From Polia nebulosa (Eukaryota > Arthropoda > Insecta > Lepidoptera > Noctuidae), in the NCBI GenBank assembly GCA_951329385.1, contig OX589603.1, forward strand, positions 7,302,216-7,366,215: a DNA stretch of 64,000 nt, given 5' to 3'. The position numbers were made by a program, and so were the translations under genes. Below are positions 1-9,908 of this stretch, one piece after another; within the stretch, counting starts at the first letter, position 1, and every line of letters begins with the position of its first letter. The notes below the pieces were generated by a model. It ran no database searches and was not told the origin of the DNA. It saw nothing but the letters and a program-made list of their open reading frames with translations.

Positions 1-486
1 TACGGAACCGACAAAAGAACATAATATCTGGACCCAGCTTTGGCTAGCTATGCATTGTCATCAGTCCTTGATAAGTATGCGAAGTTTCAAGTCATTCCGA
101 CGTTTTGAAGTGGCTGAAAATCACGTTCAAAGATTTCGTTACATAGATACATACCATGCTTATAAAAGCGTGTTAAAAATAAATACATCCTGAGTATTTT
201 TATTTCAGCCAATACGAAGATTTATTAAATCATTTCCACCTCGCTCCCAGAGATTTGCACGTGAACTTTTTCCATTTAGATTTCAATCCGGGATTACAAT
301 TATAGAACAGAAATTTTCTGGGAAAAATTTTTAATTGGAGCTTTCCACTACAGTTGGCAGGGAATTGACATTTTCATTATTTTATCAGTCGATATTTTGC
401 CTTGTTTTGCGATGTTTTTAAAGGGCATTGGAGTTGAGAACTCTGTAAATAGCTGCCACGATTAGCCGTAGGTATAAAGAACCTTA
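1..486. other. No gene or repeat recognised
   Basis: AT-rich sequence without a convincing coding frame, RNA gene or repeat family that recurs elsewhere in the window. Confidence 0.5.
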
Positions 487-494
487 TTTATAAA

Positions 495-839
495 GAGGAG
501 CTTGTGGCTAAAGTAATAACAGCCGCACGGGTCAATCCATCAGGTTAAGCTTACGGGGTTGGTCCATGAATGGGTAACCAACTTTACATTCCGAGACTCC
601 TACGTGTTTCGGAACGGACGCTAAGCCGTTGGTCCCGGCTGTCAATCGTGGATCTTTGACAGTCGTTACGGGTCGTCAGAAGCCCGAAAGTCTGACAACC
701 AGTCTTACCAAGGGGTATCGTATTACCCAGTTACTGGGTTGTGGAGGTTAGATAGGCAGTCGCTTCGCTCCATGTAAAATACTGGTATTCAGCTGAATCC
801 GGTTAGACTGGGAGCCGACCCCAAGATAGGCAGATTTTT
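495..839 (+). mobile_element. 5S-rRNA-derived SINE, copy 1
   Basis: The 5' part resembles the internal promoter half of 5S rRNA: GGTTAAGC, then GGGTTGGTCC, then a GATGGGTRACC block. It is followed by a family-specific body (TGACAGTCGTTACGGGTCGTC) and a tail reading AGCCGACCCCAAGATAGGCAGAT. TTTATAAA lies at both borders (487-494 and 840-847) and may be an 8-bp TSD. Six further substantial copies and several fragments occur in the window. Confidence 0.75.
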
Positions 840-1016
840 TTTATAAATATAAATAAACATTTAATTAGTTAAAACACTGGTAAGCCGGTTCTCGATTCAA
901 TATTTTCTGATCAGAAGAATGATAGATGTGGGTGGTAAAGTACTGACTAATCTTTTGAGCGTTTTGTCCTAAAGACAGCTGAATTTGATGGATGAGACGT
1001 ATACTATCTTGAATTT

Positions 1017-1468
1017 CATCATCATCGTCATCATTTCAGCCGAAAGACGTCCACTGCTGGACATAGGCCTCCCCCAAGTGTCGCCACAACGACCGGTCCT
1101 GTGCGTCTCGCATCCATCGGCTACCCGCGACCCTCACCAGGTTATCGGTCCAACTTGTGGGAAACCTTCCAACTCTGCGTCTTCCGGCACGCGGTCGCCA
1201 CTCCAGAACTTTTCGGCCCCATCGACTAACTGTTCTGCGAGCAATGCGCCCTGCCCACTGCCACTTCAGTTTGGCGATTCTTCGGGCTATGTCGGTAACC
1301 TTAGTTCTCTTGCGGATATCGTCATTCCTGATTATATCACGCAAGGAAACTTCGAGCATTGCCCTCTCCATTGCCCTTTGGGTGTCTTTAAGCCTTCTGA
1401 TGAGGCCCATTGTGAGCGACCATGTTTCGATTCCATTTGTCATCACTGGCAACACGCACTGGTCATGG
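1017..1468 (-). mobile_element. 5'-truncated RTE-clade LINE tail with 14-bp TSD
   Basis: The insertion is flanked by perfect direct repeats ACTATCTTGAATTT at 1003-1016 and 1469-1482. On the minus strand it carries the end of an RTE reverse transcriptase frame, then CCAGCAGTGGACGTCTTTC, and terminates in a short ATG-rich tail (plus strand CATCATCATCGTCATCATT). That is the expected form of a target-primed, 5'-truncated LINE copy. Confidence 0.85.
1036..1455 (-). pseudogene. RTE reverse transcriptase, C-terminal fragment
   Basis: The minus-strand frame of about 139 codons matches the C-terminal region of insect RTE-clade proteins. Visible features are the TNGIETWSL segment, the AKLKWQWAGRIAR stretch, a basic R/G-rich segment (RPRAGRRRVGR), and the closing WRHLGEAYVQQW block just before the stop. 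Endonuclease and catalytic reverse transcriptase domains are absent because the copy is 5' truncated, so it cannot be functional alone. The frame is otherwise open, which suggests a fairly recent copy. A related degenerate tail lies at 51105-51235. The opposite-strand open frame here is a shadow of this one. Confidence 0.85.
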
Positions 1469-1554
1469 ACTATCTTGAATTTAGAATCCGCCTATCAGTA
1501 TTTAAACCATGTTTATCGAGTTTTATAAATAAGGTTAAAAGTTTATAAAAAAAA

Positions 1555-1740
1555 ATAAACAACGGGTTGCACTCCGGGAGTACCGGCAGAAGTGAAAACT
1601 TGAACATTAAAGTGCATTTTTTAATATTTTGGAATCGTCTTACGAATTCTAGATCAGGTCACGTGTCCTGACGCAAGTTTAACATTCTAGACCCATCCCA
1701 GGAAAAGTGCTCAACGTAAAGAAGTTTTCACTTCAAAAAC
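1555..1740. repeat. Small foldback repeat
   Basis: GAAGTGAAAACTT (about 1589-1601) and its perfect inverse AAGTTTTCACTTC (about 1724-1736) bound roughly 120 bp, so the segment can fold back. It looks like a short non-autonomous repeat, but no second copy is visible here. Confidence 0.4.
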
Positions 1741-2035
1741 GAGCGAGTCTTACAGTAATCGCTTATGATGTGTAACATAATGCAACATTAACATTATATC
1801 CTTAAAAATCAAATAAAAACGTTTAGTTTCGATTTCGACCGCGCACATACTTATTGTGCGCACGCTCTACCATCTGATCTCTACGCCCAACTCTACCACC
1901 GCGCGCGCTCATTGGTCAGATCAAATAGCGCGCGTTTCCCCGGCGTACTGTTAAACACTTCCGTCCCATTTCTCGAAACAACTCCTACAGATTGGAGGCA
2001 AGCGAGAGGAAAGATGTTACATATAAAAAAAACTG
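1741..2035. other. No gene; locally GC-richer segment
   Basis: No feature recognised. The part at about 1850-1960 is richer in CG dinucleotides (several GCGCGC runs) than its surroundings. Confidence 0.4.
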
Positions 2036-2235
2036 GTTAAGTGCGAGTTTGACTCGCACAGGGTCCCGTACGATTTTATTTTTTGTTGATTATGCGGCAA
2101 CAGAAATACACATTCTATGAAAATTTCAACACATTCCACCTATTACGGATCATGAGATACAGCCCGCTGACAGACGACAGTGGAGGCTTAGTAATAGGGT
2201 CCCATTAGTTACCCCTTGGGTACGGAACCCTAAAA
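2036..2235 (+). repeat. GGCCAAGTGCGAG / CGGAACCCTAAAAA repeat, degenerate copy
   Basis: Starts with AAGTGCGAGTTTGACTCGCA, contains the CAACAGAAATACA...CATGAGATACAGCC core, and ends GGGTACGGAACCCTAAAAA. The same ordered blocks recur at 14750-14935, 22820-23000, 23924-24185, 31685-32175, 33455-33725 and 52095-52410, and in reverse at 59080-59455. The CCGTACC near the start and GGTACGG at the end form a short inverted pair. Confidence 0.7.
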
Positions 2236-2433
2236 ATGTGTACTTAGGTAAAATGTTTGCCTAGTAGACCGTACCTTAGTACGCTCATAACAAGGCAAAC
2301 GTTACGACTTTATGCATGACCTCTACAACAAGGTACTCAGTACAATCATAACAAAGCCAGAACGAGAACTTATGAAAAATATTCAAAACCACATTCTCCC
2401 TATTTACATGACGTCTTCATGAAGATAAAACGA

Positions 2434-2487
2434 AAGGCGTAAGTGGCAGCTTCTTTTCGTATGAAAGGAGCTGTCGCTTACGCCCTT
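2434..2487. repeat. Hairpin, about 20-bp stem
   Basis: The left arm (AAAGGCGTAAGTGGCAGCTTC) and right arm (AGGAGCTGTCGCTTACGCCCTTT) are complementary apart from a few mismatches, with a short loop. Confidence 0.6.
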
Positions 2488-2826
2488 TTGGTTTGTATGA
2501 CAGTGACAGGACGAAATAACATTATAACACGTCATAAGAGTAAAAGACGGGACCTTTATGACGTGACGTGGGTTTATAAGCCCTTTTATTACACTTTGAT
2601 TGGCGCAAATCACATACTTTTGATATTTCAGTGTCTATTGATAGAGCCTTTGACGTCAATTTTTGCTAGGAATAAGCTCCGTACCCCTGGAGACAATAAT
2701 GATATAAACCACTCACAGTTGGTTTATGACGACCTAAATCCTAACGGTTACGTCCACGAAGCATTTGCCAATGACTATCTGTACAGGGAGGTAACGCTAT
2801 CTCGTACAGGGAAAGTACATGGTTGA
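2443..2826 (+). other. Unrecognised open frame of 127 codons
   Basis: I do not recognise the predicted product. It has no clear signal peptide or repeated motif, although a hydrophobic run (HILLIFQCLLI) lies in the middle. The frame begins inside the hairpin at 2434-2487 and another open frame overlaps on the opposite strand, both of which argue that it is fortuitous. It could be a fragment of an unidentified repeat or an exon; codon use gives no support either way. Confidence 0.15.
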
Positions 2827-2932
2827 AAAATAGATTAAACGACCGTCACGTGATTACCTCCGATCCACCTGTCTCTGAGATTCAACTACGAGTATAAGTA
2901 CCTACACAAACTACTTCCATGAAGGTCCTATA

Positions 2933-3412
2933 CAGGGTGTAAAAAGACACATTACAGAGCCGTTTACTACGCATACTGTACGTCTAACAAAGTAGTTTTG
3001 CCCAAAAATTATTTCTGGGAAACGACTTTTATTTTTAAGTATGAAAAAAAATACTATTTTTTACTGCGCGCAATGTAACGCAAAACCAGGCAGGTGGGTA
3101 AACCCTGCCCCTTAGCTCTAAGCCACGTAGGTACTTGTCAGATACGTTTTATATTCATTGTGTTTTTGTAACTGCAAATGCGTAATTTTGAAAAGGAAAT
3201 TCGAAAATTCAGGTAATGTTTGTTAGGAAAAAAGTTTAGTAATAACACTTGGAATACATTTTCGTAAAAAAGTAAAAAAAAATAATTGAGACTTTGACCT
3301 TCAATATCTTCAGAACCAGTGGATTCCCAGGTATGGTCTAGTGGATAAAAATAATCCAAATATTGGGTAGAATATGTAACTTTCGGTTTCGGAAACTGTC
3401 TTTATACACCCG
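2933..3412 (-). mobile_element. MITE-A, copy 1
   Basis: A 480-bp TIR element in reverse orientation. Termini are CAGGGTGTAAAAAGACA at one end and the complement of CGGGTGTATAAAGACA at the other, with TA before the first terminus. Shared internal blocks (GGTATGGTCTAGTGGA, GTGGATTCCCAGG, TTCGGTTTCGGAAACTGTC) align it with copies at 13565-14029 and 24273-24968. TA flanking suggests a Tc1/mariner-type origin, but no transposase is encoded. Confidence 0.75.
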
Positions 3413-3449
3413 TTATTTTTCAAGACATATTTAGTTTTAAATATGTATT

Positions 3450-3500
3450 GTGACGCAGCTTGGGAGATGCCTACGTCCAGCAGTGGACTGCGACAGGACA
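3450..3500 (+). mobile_element. RTE LINE 3' tail fragment
   Basis: GACGCAGCTTGGGAGATGCC followed by TACGTCCAGCAGTGGACTGC is a common ending of insect RTE copies. Only about 50 bp remain. Confidence 0.55.
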
Positions 3501-3584
3501 TTTTGAATTAATTGAGACACGAGGTAAGTTGATTTGACACTTCCTATCCTCTACAGCTGCATCTACATCGTGGCGCCAATGAAT

Positions 3585-3860
3585 CATCTCTAATATAAAG
3601 CAATGCACCCAACGCCCGGCAGATGGTCCAACCGTCCCGCTGCACCAATAAAAAGGCCAGGCTCGTTTAATTTTTCACACCTGCTCTACTCAGGCGTTTT
3701 ATTAAGATTGGTGGCAATTACACTCGGCGCCGTACGCGTTGCTCGAATTACTCGCAAATTGAGTTTAACTCACAACACGTAGTTTCCGTGTCGGGTAAAA
3801 TTAAGTTTTGTTTATTTAACTGTGTGTGTGTGAGAGAGATTGCTTTTGTTTTGTGTGTTT
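3585..3860 (+). promoter_or_regulatory. Promoter-like stretch, speculative
   Basis: Non-repetitive sequence with AATAAAAAGGCC about 30 bp upstream of an initiator-like CTACTCAGG, followed by a CG-containing 5'-leader-like stretch and a GT-rich run. It resembles an insect core promoter and first exon, but no downstream coding exon is visible to support it. Confidence 0.15.
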
Positions 3861-4574
3861 AGGTGCTTTAGGCTTTGTCTGGTCTTTAGTGAGGAGACTT
3901 GACAGTTGTTAATGGGTATTTGTGTCATGATAACATCATTATTATCTAGTAGAGTTGACGGGGTGTCTCATGAGATGGAAAAGGTGTGCCGCAGACAAGA
4001 AATCCTTGAGGGAGTCGCTGTTTCCCAATAGTATCATCATATTGGGTCCTTACATATGAAATTGGCGTTTTTTTTTCTCACAAATAGAGAACCTCGTTAC
4101 TTCTATGAATTAAAATATTCATCAATTGCTTGATAGGTACTATACCGAATAATAACCGTCATAGACAACTGCCAATAGTAAAAAAACCTTATTACTTATA
4201 CTTTTATAAACAAAAACAAATACCTTAAAAATGACTCCTCTTTGTGTTAGCAGAAATGACCACTATATTTGTTTTAACTTAGCCAAAACTTATTTTTGTT
4301 GCCTAATCTAAGTGGCATACGTTATCTTAGTTTTTAAACATTATTGCATAAAAGTTTTAAAACATTAGTGTTCACAGTTGTTAAATAAATTAAGAAAATG
4401 TTAGTATGAAAAACGCAACTTCTTTATAATTCTCCACACAAAACGCTGATTTCATAGGTCCACCTAATAGTAATCCGACCTCTAGATTTTACTGGGAATC
4501 TTCACGATAAAGTAAGTTACCTATAGAAGTAAAGAAGGAAGAAATAAAGGAAAACGTGTACCACCTTCAATCGC
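3861..4574. other. No gene recognised
   Basis: AT-rich sequence without a supported coding frame, RNA gene or recurring repeat. Confidence 0.45.
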
Positions 4575-4577
4575 TCC

Positions 4578-4793
4578 ATCTCGGGTGAGATACTCGTAGT
4601 GGTCAAACGCGGGTCGCGGGTTGGTCGAAAGAGTTATCTCGGCCCTGTAACGCAAAGGCCAACTGAAGAAACACGGGTGGGGTTTAGTCAGTAAGAGTCT
4701 GATATATACCCTCCTGCTAACCAGAGCGGGAGAAGTGATCAGATGATTTCCCACCCTCAAAAAACTGATCAAACGCGAGCCTGTCAAATAAAA
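4578..4793 (+). mobile_element. LINE-X tail split by an R1 tail
   Basis: A LINE-X 3' end (TCGGGTGAGATA...GTGGTCAAACGCG) is interrupted and resumes at about 4766 with GATCAAACGCGAGCCTGTCAA. The interrupting piece (4612-4765) is a degenerate R1-clade tail containing TTTAGTCAGTAAGAGTCTGA and GATGATTTCCCACCC, ending in A-rich sequence. TGGTCAAACGCG (4600-4611) and TGATCAAACGCG (4766-4777) form a 12-bp TSD with one mismatch. Confidence 0.75.
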
Positions 4794-5269
4794 CTCAAGT
4801 CAACCTGCATACGAAACCTAACAACCTTTACAGTACACTGGGACACATAATTGTCCCATTCTTAGGTCCAGAGCACACGATAAGAATGCCAAGCAATATT
4901 AACAATAGATTTTTTCCGCTTTAGCAAACGGTCCAGTGCCTTTATTGTGGTACTGTCGTTGTCAGAACTGTTGTGTTCGTATCACAAAACGTGAGATTTG
5001 CATTTGCTAATTGCTTTTGTACTGATAAAATTGAAAGTACTTGAGTACGGATGACATTAAGGTTTATGAAATGTGGTCCTGCGGGCCCTGTGTCGGAATC
5101 AAAAGGACCAGCAGTGCTATTCTGTAAACATTTCAACGTGATAACTTATATGAAGTGATCTGAGCTAAGGATCTCCTTAGCTTCAGGTGGATTGACAGTT
5201 CACTTCACCAAGTTTTTACGGCGACATTTTAAAAATATTTTTCTATAAGTAGTTTAAAAAAAACATGCT
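4794..5269. other. No gene recognised
   Basis: No coding or repeat signal that I can support. Short open frames here have no recognisable product. Confidence 0.4.
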
Positions 5270-5795
5270 GGTTTTTTAATAGACTTCAAAAAAGAGGAGG
5301 TTCTCAATTCGTCTGTATGTTTTTTTTTGTATGTTTGATACGCGATATCTCCGCCATTTGTGAATCGATTTTGATGGTTCTTTTATTGTTTGGTAGATCA
5401 TACTTCAGAGGTGGTTCCATATAAATTTTATAGAAATCGATTCAGAACTTTAAAAAAAAAACAACATAAACAAAAAATATGTATACACAGATGACGTTTT
5501 CGTTGTCTACAAATGTTCAAATTCCACGTTATCCATTCGGGCATAACTTAAATATTTACTTTTACTTCTGGTGTACAACAACAATAAAAAAAAGAAACTA
5601 AAAAGTGAAAAATAAAAAACTTTTTTCAAAAAATACAACCTTCTAAAAATTGCAAAATAACTTTAATTTCGGAAGTCGGTGTCAAATAACGAAGAAACAT
5701 AAAAAAATATACACCGACTTCCGAAATTAAAGTTATTTTGCAATTTTAAGAAGTCGGTTGTATTTTTTCAAAAAAGTTTTTTTTTTTTTTTTTTG
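5270..5795. repeat. MITE-P palindromic repeat, copy 1
   Basis: Begins AGACTTCAAAAAAGAGGAGG, then a TGTATGTTTTTTT run, and ends in an inverted pair built from ACCGACTTCCGAAATTAAAG and its complement CTTTAATTTCGGAAGTCGGT on either side of a short spacer (about 5665-5760). The same architecture recurs at 17355-17800, 36830-37125, 38365-38820, 46695-47235, 48175-48560, 48600-49130 and 59455-59650. Confidence 0.75.
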
Positions 5796-6010
5796 TGTTC
5801 TTCTCAGCAGACGCTTTCATGTGATACCCATGTCATGGTAATGCATACAAAATAACTTTGTCCGCCATCTTTGATTTAGAATGACGTCACTTAGCTTACC
5901 ATGCAGTGTCATCCAAACAAAACATGTACGCTCTTGCAGTTTCCGACTAAGTTAATTTTATTTTCAGCTTCATCGGAAACCGGGAATTGGGTCAAATTTT
6001 CACTTCTAAG
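5796..6010 (-). repeat. Repeat W, copy 1
   Basis: Shared in reverse with 14420-14600: GATACCCATGTCATGG, CAAAATAACT, CCGCCATCTTTGA, GAATGACGTCACTTAGCT and CCAAAC blocks occur in the opposite order there. No coding capacity. Confidence 0.6.
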
Positions 6011-6186
6011 CTTTTTTTACATAGTTATTAAAAGTGAAGCTATTAACGCATCAGGCCCCGCGCGTCGACATAACAATAGGTTTTTAATTGTGTCTGCTAA
6101 TGAGGGACTTGACGCGTTAAAAGTGTGTTAAAATAGGCTGGCAGGATTAGTTAGTCTTGTGTAAACAAATGTGACAAATTATGAGG

Positions 6187-6346
6187 GCTTTTTTTTGGGG
6201 GTGGGTAATCATCCAAGGACATCTCCCGCTCTGGGTGGAGCGGGAGCATGTCAGACTTACTGACTAAAACCCACCCCGGTTCCTTCCCTACCTGAGTGCC
6301 CAGGGGAGCGGTAACTCTGTTACGTATTCATCAGTTACCCCTAGGC
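6187..6346 (-). mobile_element. R1-clade LINE 3' tail
   Basis: Poly-T at the left end, then GGGTGGGTAATCATCC, CTCCCGCTCTGGGTGGAGCG, ACTGACTAAAACCCACCCC and TGCCCAGGGG. These blocks match the 3' UTR of the longer R1-clade copy at 44702-45765. It is 5' truncated and non-coding. Confidence 0.75.
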
Positions 6347-8600
6347 AAATCATGAGGATAACATTAATATATTACATTCCATACATTAAAATATTTAAAA
6401 ATATGCGTCACCGTGACTTAAGTACCTTTTTCTAAACCTACACAAGAATTGTGAAAACTGGTTTCTATAGTAACAGTTTTTATGGTGATAAGCCCGCCGT
6501 TTATTTTTCTTATAGCTTCTATTATAAGCGATGATGATACATTAACGAATTTTCTCTAACGTATTTTATAAGATTTGATTTACCTACGCTATCATTTACC
6601 TCATAAAAATCCATCGCAGGACATTCTTTCTGAAATACCTGAAGTATGTTTCTAATACGAGTTACGAGACGTTTGAGTTTGATTATCCGAATTCAGACTC
6701 AGGATAAGAGAGGAATATGCCCAGCAGTGGGCAAAGTCAGGCTGTAGATGGTGATAAACAAATGGGAACCTCATGACGTTTCTAAATCATGGAATGAGTG
6801 CTGGGGCTAGCCCCAATAATACCCTCATAGTCAATAACAAAAACCGGTGTGAGAGAGAGAGACTGGGCTATACAGGCCGTTTAGCACTATCCCTCTCTCA
6901 CATGGGATTCATTATGATTTTAAGACGTTATGGTATTCAGGTCGTTAAAAAAGCCGCGAGAATAAAGCTTGATGTTACTTAAAAATATAGGTTATGCTCA
7001 ACTAATTCGGTGCCATATCGTTGGAACTGGCAGATTTGGAACACTGGCTATAAATATGGAAGAGATGGAAAAGCAATTGTTGTATCGAAGTCTATAAGAA
7101 GAAAATTACGTTATCGTTAAAAATAGAGACTAATATTGGTTCACGAGAGGAGTTAGTAGACAGCATTTCAGTTAGGTTTTAAATCAAAATATAAAGAAAA
7201 CAATCAATTTGTAATCTGTGTTTTTCAAAAGTATACATGAATTGGTGGCGTTTCCAAAATCAGAAGTAAATTTGCCAGTTTGTTTTGTCAATAAAATATA
7301 TTACTATCACCTAATATATCGTAGACGTTTACCGAAGCGCTACCCTCTCCATTGGGTGAAATATTTTGGTGCTTAAGTGGCATTTCATTTCACCAAAGAT
7401 TCCTGTAGCGCTGTACAATGCACTGATTAAAATAAAATAAAGACATCAAAGCAGTTAACAATATTATTTAAATGAAACCGTTTTAGAATATAAATGAAAC
7501 GTCACGAAATTTAGGAATGAAAAAGGCGGAAGGACAAGTAATGGCATCTAAATTAAATGGAGGAATCGATTTGGACAAATCATTGGGTAAATTCAATATG
7601 GCTGCTGCCTCCAAGACAGCTTTGGTTTTGTACTTTGATTCCTTTAGTAAGACATGTTTGTTAAAATATTGTTTTGTTTGAATGCTTATTTAGTGTTTCA
7701 AAATGGGTTAATAGGGATATGATTCAAGGTAGAAAAATTCGTACGGAAGATAGATTATCAAAAAATTATTTGACAAGTATGTTTTTACTTTCCCAAACCA
7801 ACAAAAAATTACAAAGATAAAACACATCAAAGTTCTAGAATTAGTTAGAAGGCTTGTTGCGTCACTTCCAGGTAAAAAGTTGTACATTTTTGACGTAGGT
7901 ATTACGTTACGCGAAGTTTCAACGCACTGTATAGTCCTTATTTTAAGGTGATGTATAATTTTTTGGTGAAATTAGGGTTTAACAGGGTGAACTGTACAAA
8001 TCTGTGTACCCCTTCAGAGCGTATCAGCGTGATGTTATGTTATAAAGTGGTGTAAACAATAAACAGACATGCGATTGCAGCAATTCCGGAAGGTTTGCTA
8101 TCAGTTATCGAAGAGTTCCATTGTGTATCTCCGAAGTTCTTCATTAGAAATTTAAATGGGACCATTTCGGAATAATAAAAGGACTAATTGATAGCTTAAT
8201 AATAGATACAATGTACATAGTAACTGCTTAAGGTCGAGAACGCGCAGCCGGTTTGCTAACCACCTCGAGCCTGGCAAACATCAGAATCTTAATTTGACAA
8301 CATCAATATTACATTTCTATTTATCCGATTTCAATATCTTAAGCCGGTCAACCACCAGGAAATAATTTTGTTAATAGTTTGTAAAGGGCCTAATGACAAA
8401 CCACCCTCTTGCCGTAAACGTCGTGGAAACGATTTAGATATTCTATCAGATCGGTGTGTTATTGGTTGTTTCGGTATCTATTTGATCACGAAAGCGATAG
8501 GCTGAAACCATGGTGAGATTGAGTATTGACTGCGATACATGGTGTTAAACTTGCCCTCAAACACGTGGGTCCCATTTATGTGCTTTTGTTGGGGAGATTT
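6347..8600. other. Mostly unassigned; one RTE tail
   Basis: No host gene is supported. A short RTE 3' tail lies near 6708-6740 (AGAGGAATATGCCCAGCAGTGGGCA). An imperfect inverted pair (GTGAGAGAGAGA...CTCTCTCAC) lies at about 6850-6902. The rest is AT-rich and unrecognised. Confidence 0.4.
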
Positions 8601-8609
8601 TTACGCCAC

Positions 8610-8735
8610 TTTTTCTTCCCTGCTAAAACACTACCTGAGTCTGTGTTTCCGAACGTATACAACCCTAATCTCTTCAAAGTTAGAGTGAACAGGCTTCTTC
8701 TGGGTAAGCTCGCTCCATCGTCGACCTAGACTAGA
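8610..8735 (+). pseudogene. LINE-X reverse transcriptase, C-terminal scrap
   Basis: The translated end (LPESVFPNVYNPNLFKVRV followed by NRLLLGKLAPSST) matches the C-terminus of the LINE-X protein at 28248-29369. About 40 codons remain. Upstream in-frame sequence is unrelated, so this is a 5'-truncated relic with an unclear left border. Confidence 0.7.
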
Positions 8736-8839
8736 GTCAAGAGCAAACCCATCTCTAGTACAAAAAAAGAGTAGTGACGGGCGGGCGTTTTTGGGAAACT
8801 GTCTTTATGTAGAACTTCGACGCGGCTTGGTTTAAATAA

Positions 8840-9057
8840 ATGAATTTTGATTTAAATGATAAATAAATGATAAATGATGTTTATTCAGTAAATAGGTTAC
8901 AAGGAACACTTTTACACGTCAATGTTTTTTGTCAGTTTAAGCTAGATGAGGCCGGTGTTTCCTAGCTGACTACCCTGAGAAGAAACACCGAAACAAACTC
9001 AGAGGTCAAAGTCTCTTTTAGTGTTCAAATCCATACAATGTGGACTGGTTAGATCAT
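8840..9057 (-). mobile_element. LINE 3'-end fragment, family unknown
   Basis: On the minus strand it reads GACGTGTAAAAGTG..., a stretch with AATAAA, then an ATTTATC-rich end, like an insect LINE 3' terminus. A related copy lies at 34450-34560 (shared TTTACACGTC and CTAGCTGACTACCC type blocks). Confidence 0.4.
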
Positions 9058-9600
9058 ATGAGAACCATGTACGTTTATGTCTGGGATGAGCTTTATGAAG
9101 AAAGCAACACACGAATTCGAGTGGACCTGTCCAGACAGTGCAAGCATTTGTCAGTCATCGCGAAGCTCAACTCAGAACTCTGAGGTGCTCAACGAACCGA
9201 CGAACAATACCAAAGTAAGGACATTTGAGTAGGCCGCAAAAAATACTCAAACTGCCAGACAATCATAAAATCTACATGAATATAACGACATACATAGTTC
9301 TCGCTTTCACATTATTCTATATGAGGACCATGCAGCTTAGTGTCTGTAGTGGTCTTTTGAAGAAAGAACTGCACATATTTGAGTGGACCTGTCCAGTCAG
9401 TGCAAGCATTTGTCAATAGTCGAATAGCTCAACTTAAAAACCACTAAGGAGCTCAATGACATGACGAACAATACCAAAGAAAAGACATTTGGGTAGGCCG
9501 CAAAAGTACTCAAACTGTCAGACAACGTTGAAAATTACTGTAAAAAGGAGGAGAAAATAATAATAATAACCCACATAGTCCTCACATTTACAATAATTAA
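9058..9600. repeat. Two-unit diverged tandem duplication
   Basis: Unit 1 (9058-9320) and unit 2 (9321-9600) share ordered blocks: ATGAGRACCATG, GAGTGGACCTGTCCAG, CAGTGCAAGCATTTGTCA, GACGAACAATACCAAAG, GTAGGCCGCAAAA, ACTCAAACTG and CACATAGT. The offset is 262-264 bp over most of the length and about 281 bp at the end. It abuts the AT-rich 3' region of the LINE on its right. Confidence 0.8.
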
Positions 9601-9908
9601 GTAATCAAAAAAAAAAAAAAAATATAACACTTTACAAAGTAAATATTTGTGTCAAACAAAATAGTAATCATAATATGTCAATCAAAAAATAAAAATAAAT
9701 ATAATACTTAACAAAGTATTCAAGTCAAAAAAAAAAAAAAATAATAATAATAAAATGTCAATAAAAAAATTAAATAAAAAAATATAATACAATACTATAC
9801 AAGTATTCATGTCAAAAACGAATAATAAAAAAAAAATATATATAAAAAATTTTTCATCAGTAAGTAGTACATATGAAAACAATGGCTCATGTATATCATT
9901 GAAGCAGC
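9601..9908 (-). other. AT-rich 3' untranslated region of the CR1-like LINE
   Basis: Runs of A interspersed with ATA and TCA follow the ORF2 stop (minus strand). No poly(A) terminus or TSD is distinct enough to fix the 3' end. Confidence 0.45.

Larger units (their letters stand above)
880..1545 (+). repeat. Repeat Z, copy interrupted by an RTE tail
   Basis: The flanks (GATAGATGTGGGTGGTAAAG near 920, and TTTGATGGAT..AGACGTAT near 985-1002) match a second copy at 24190-25075. Here the repeat is interrupted at 1017-1468 by an RTE fragment. In the other copy the interruption is MITE-A at a different position, so each copy shows the empty state of the other's insertion. Confidence 0.6.
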
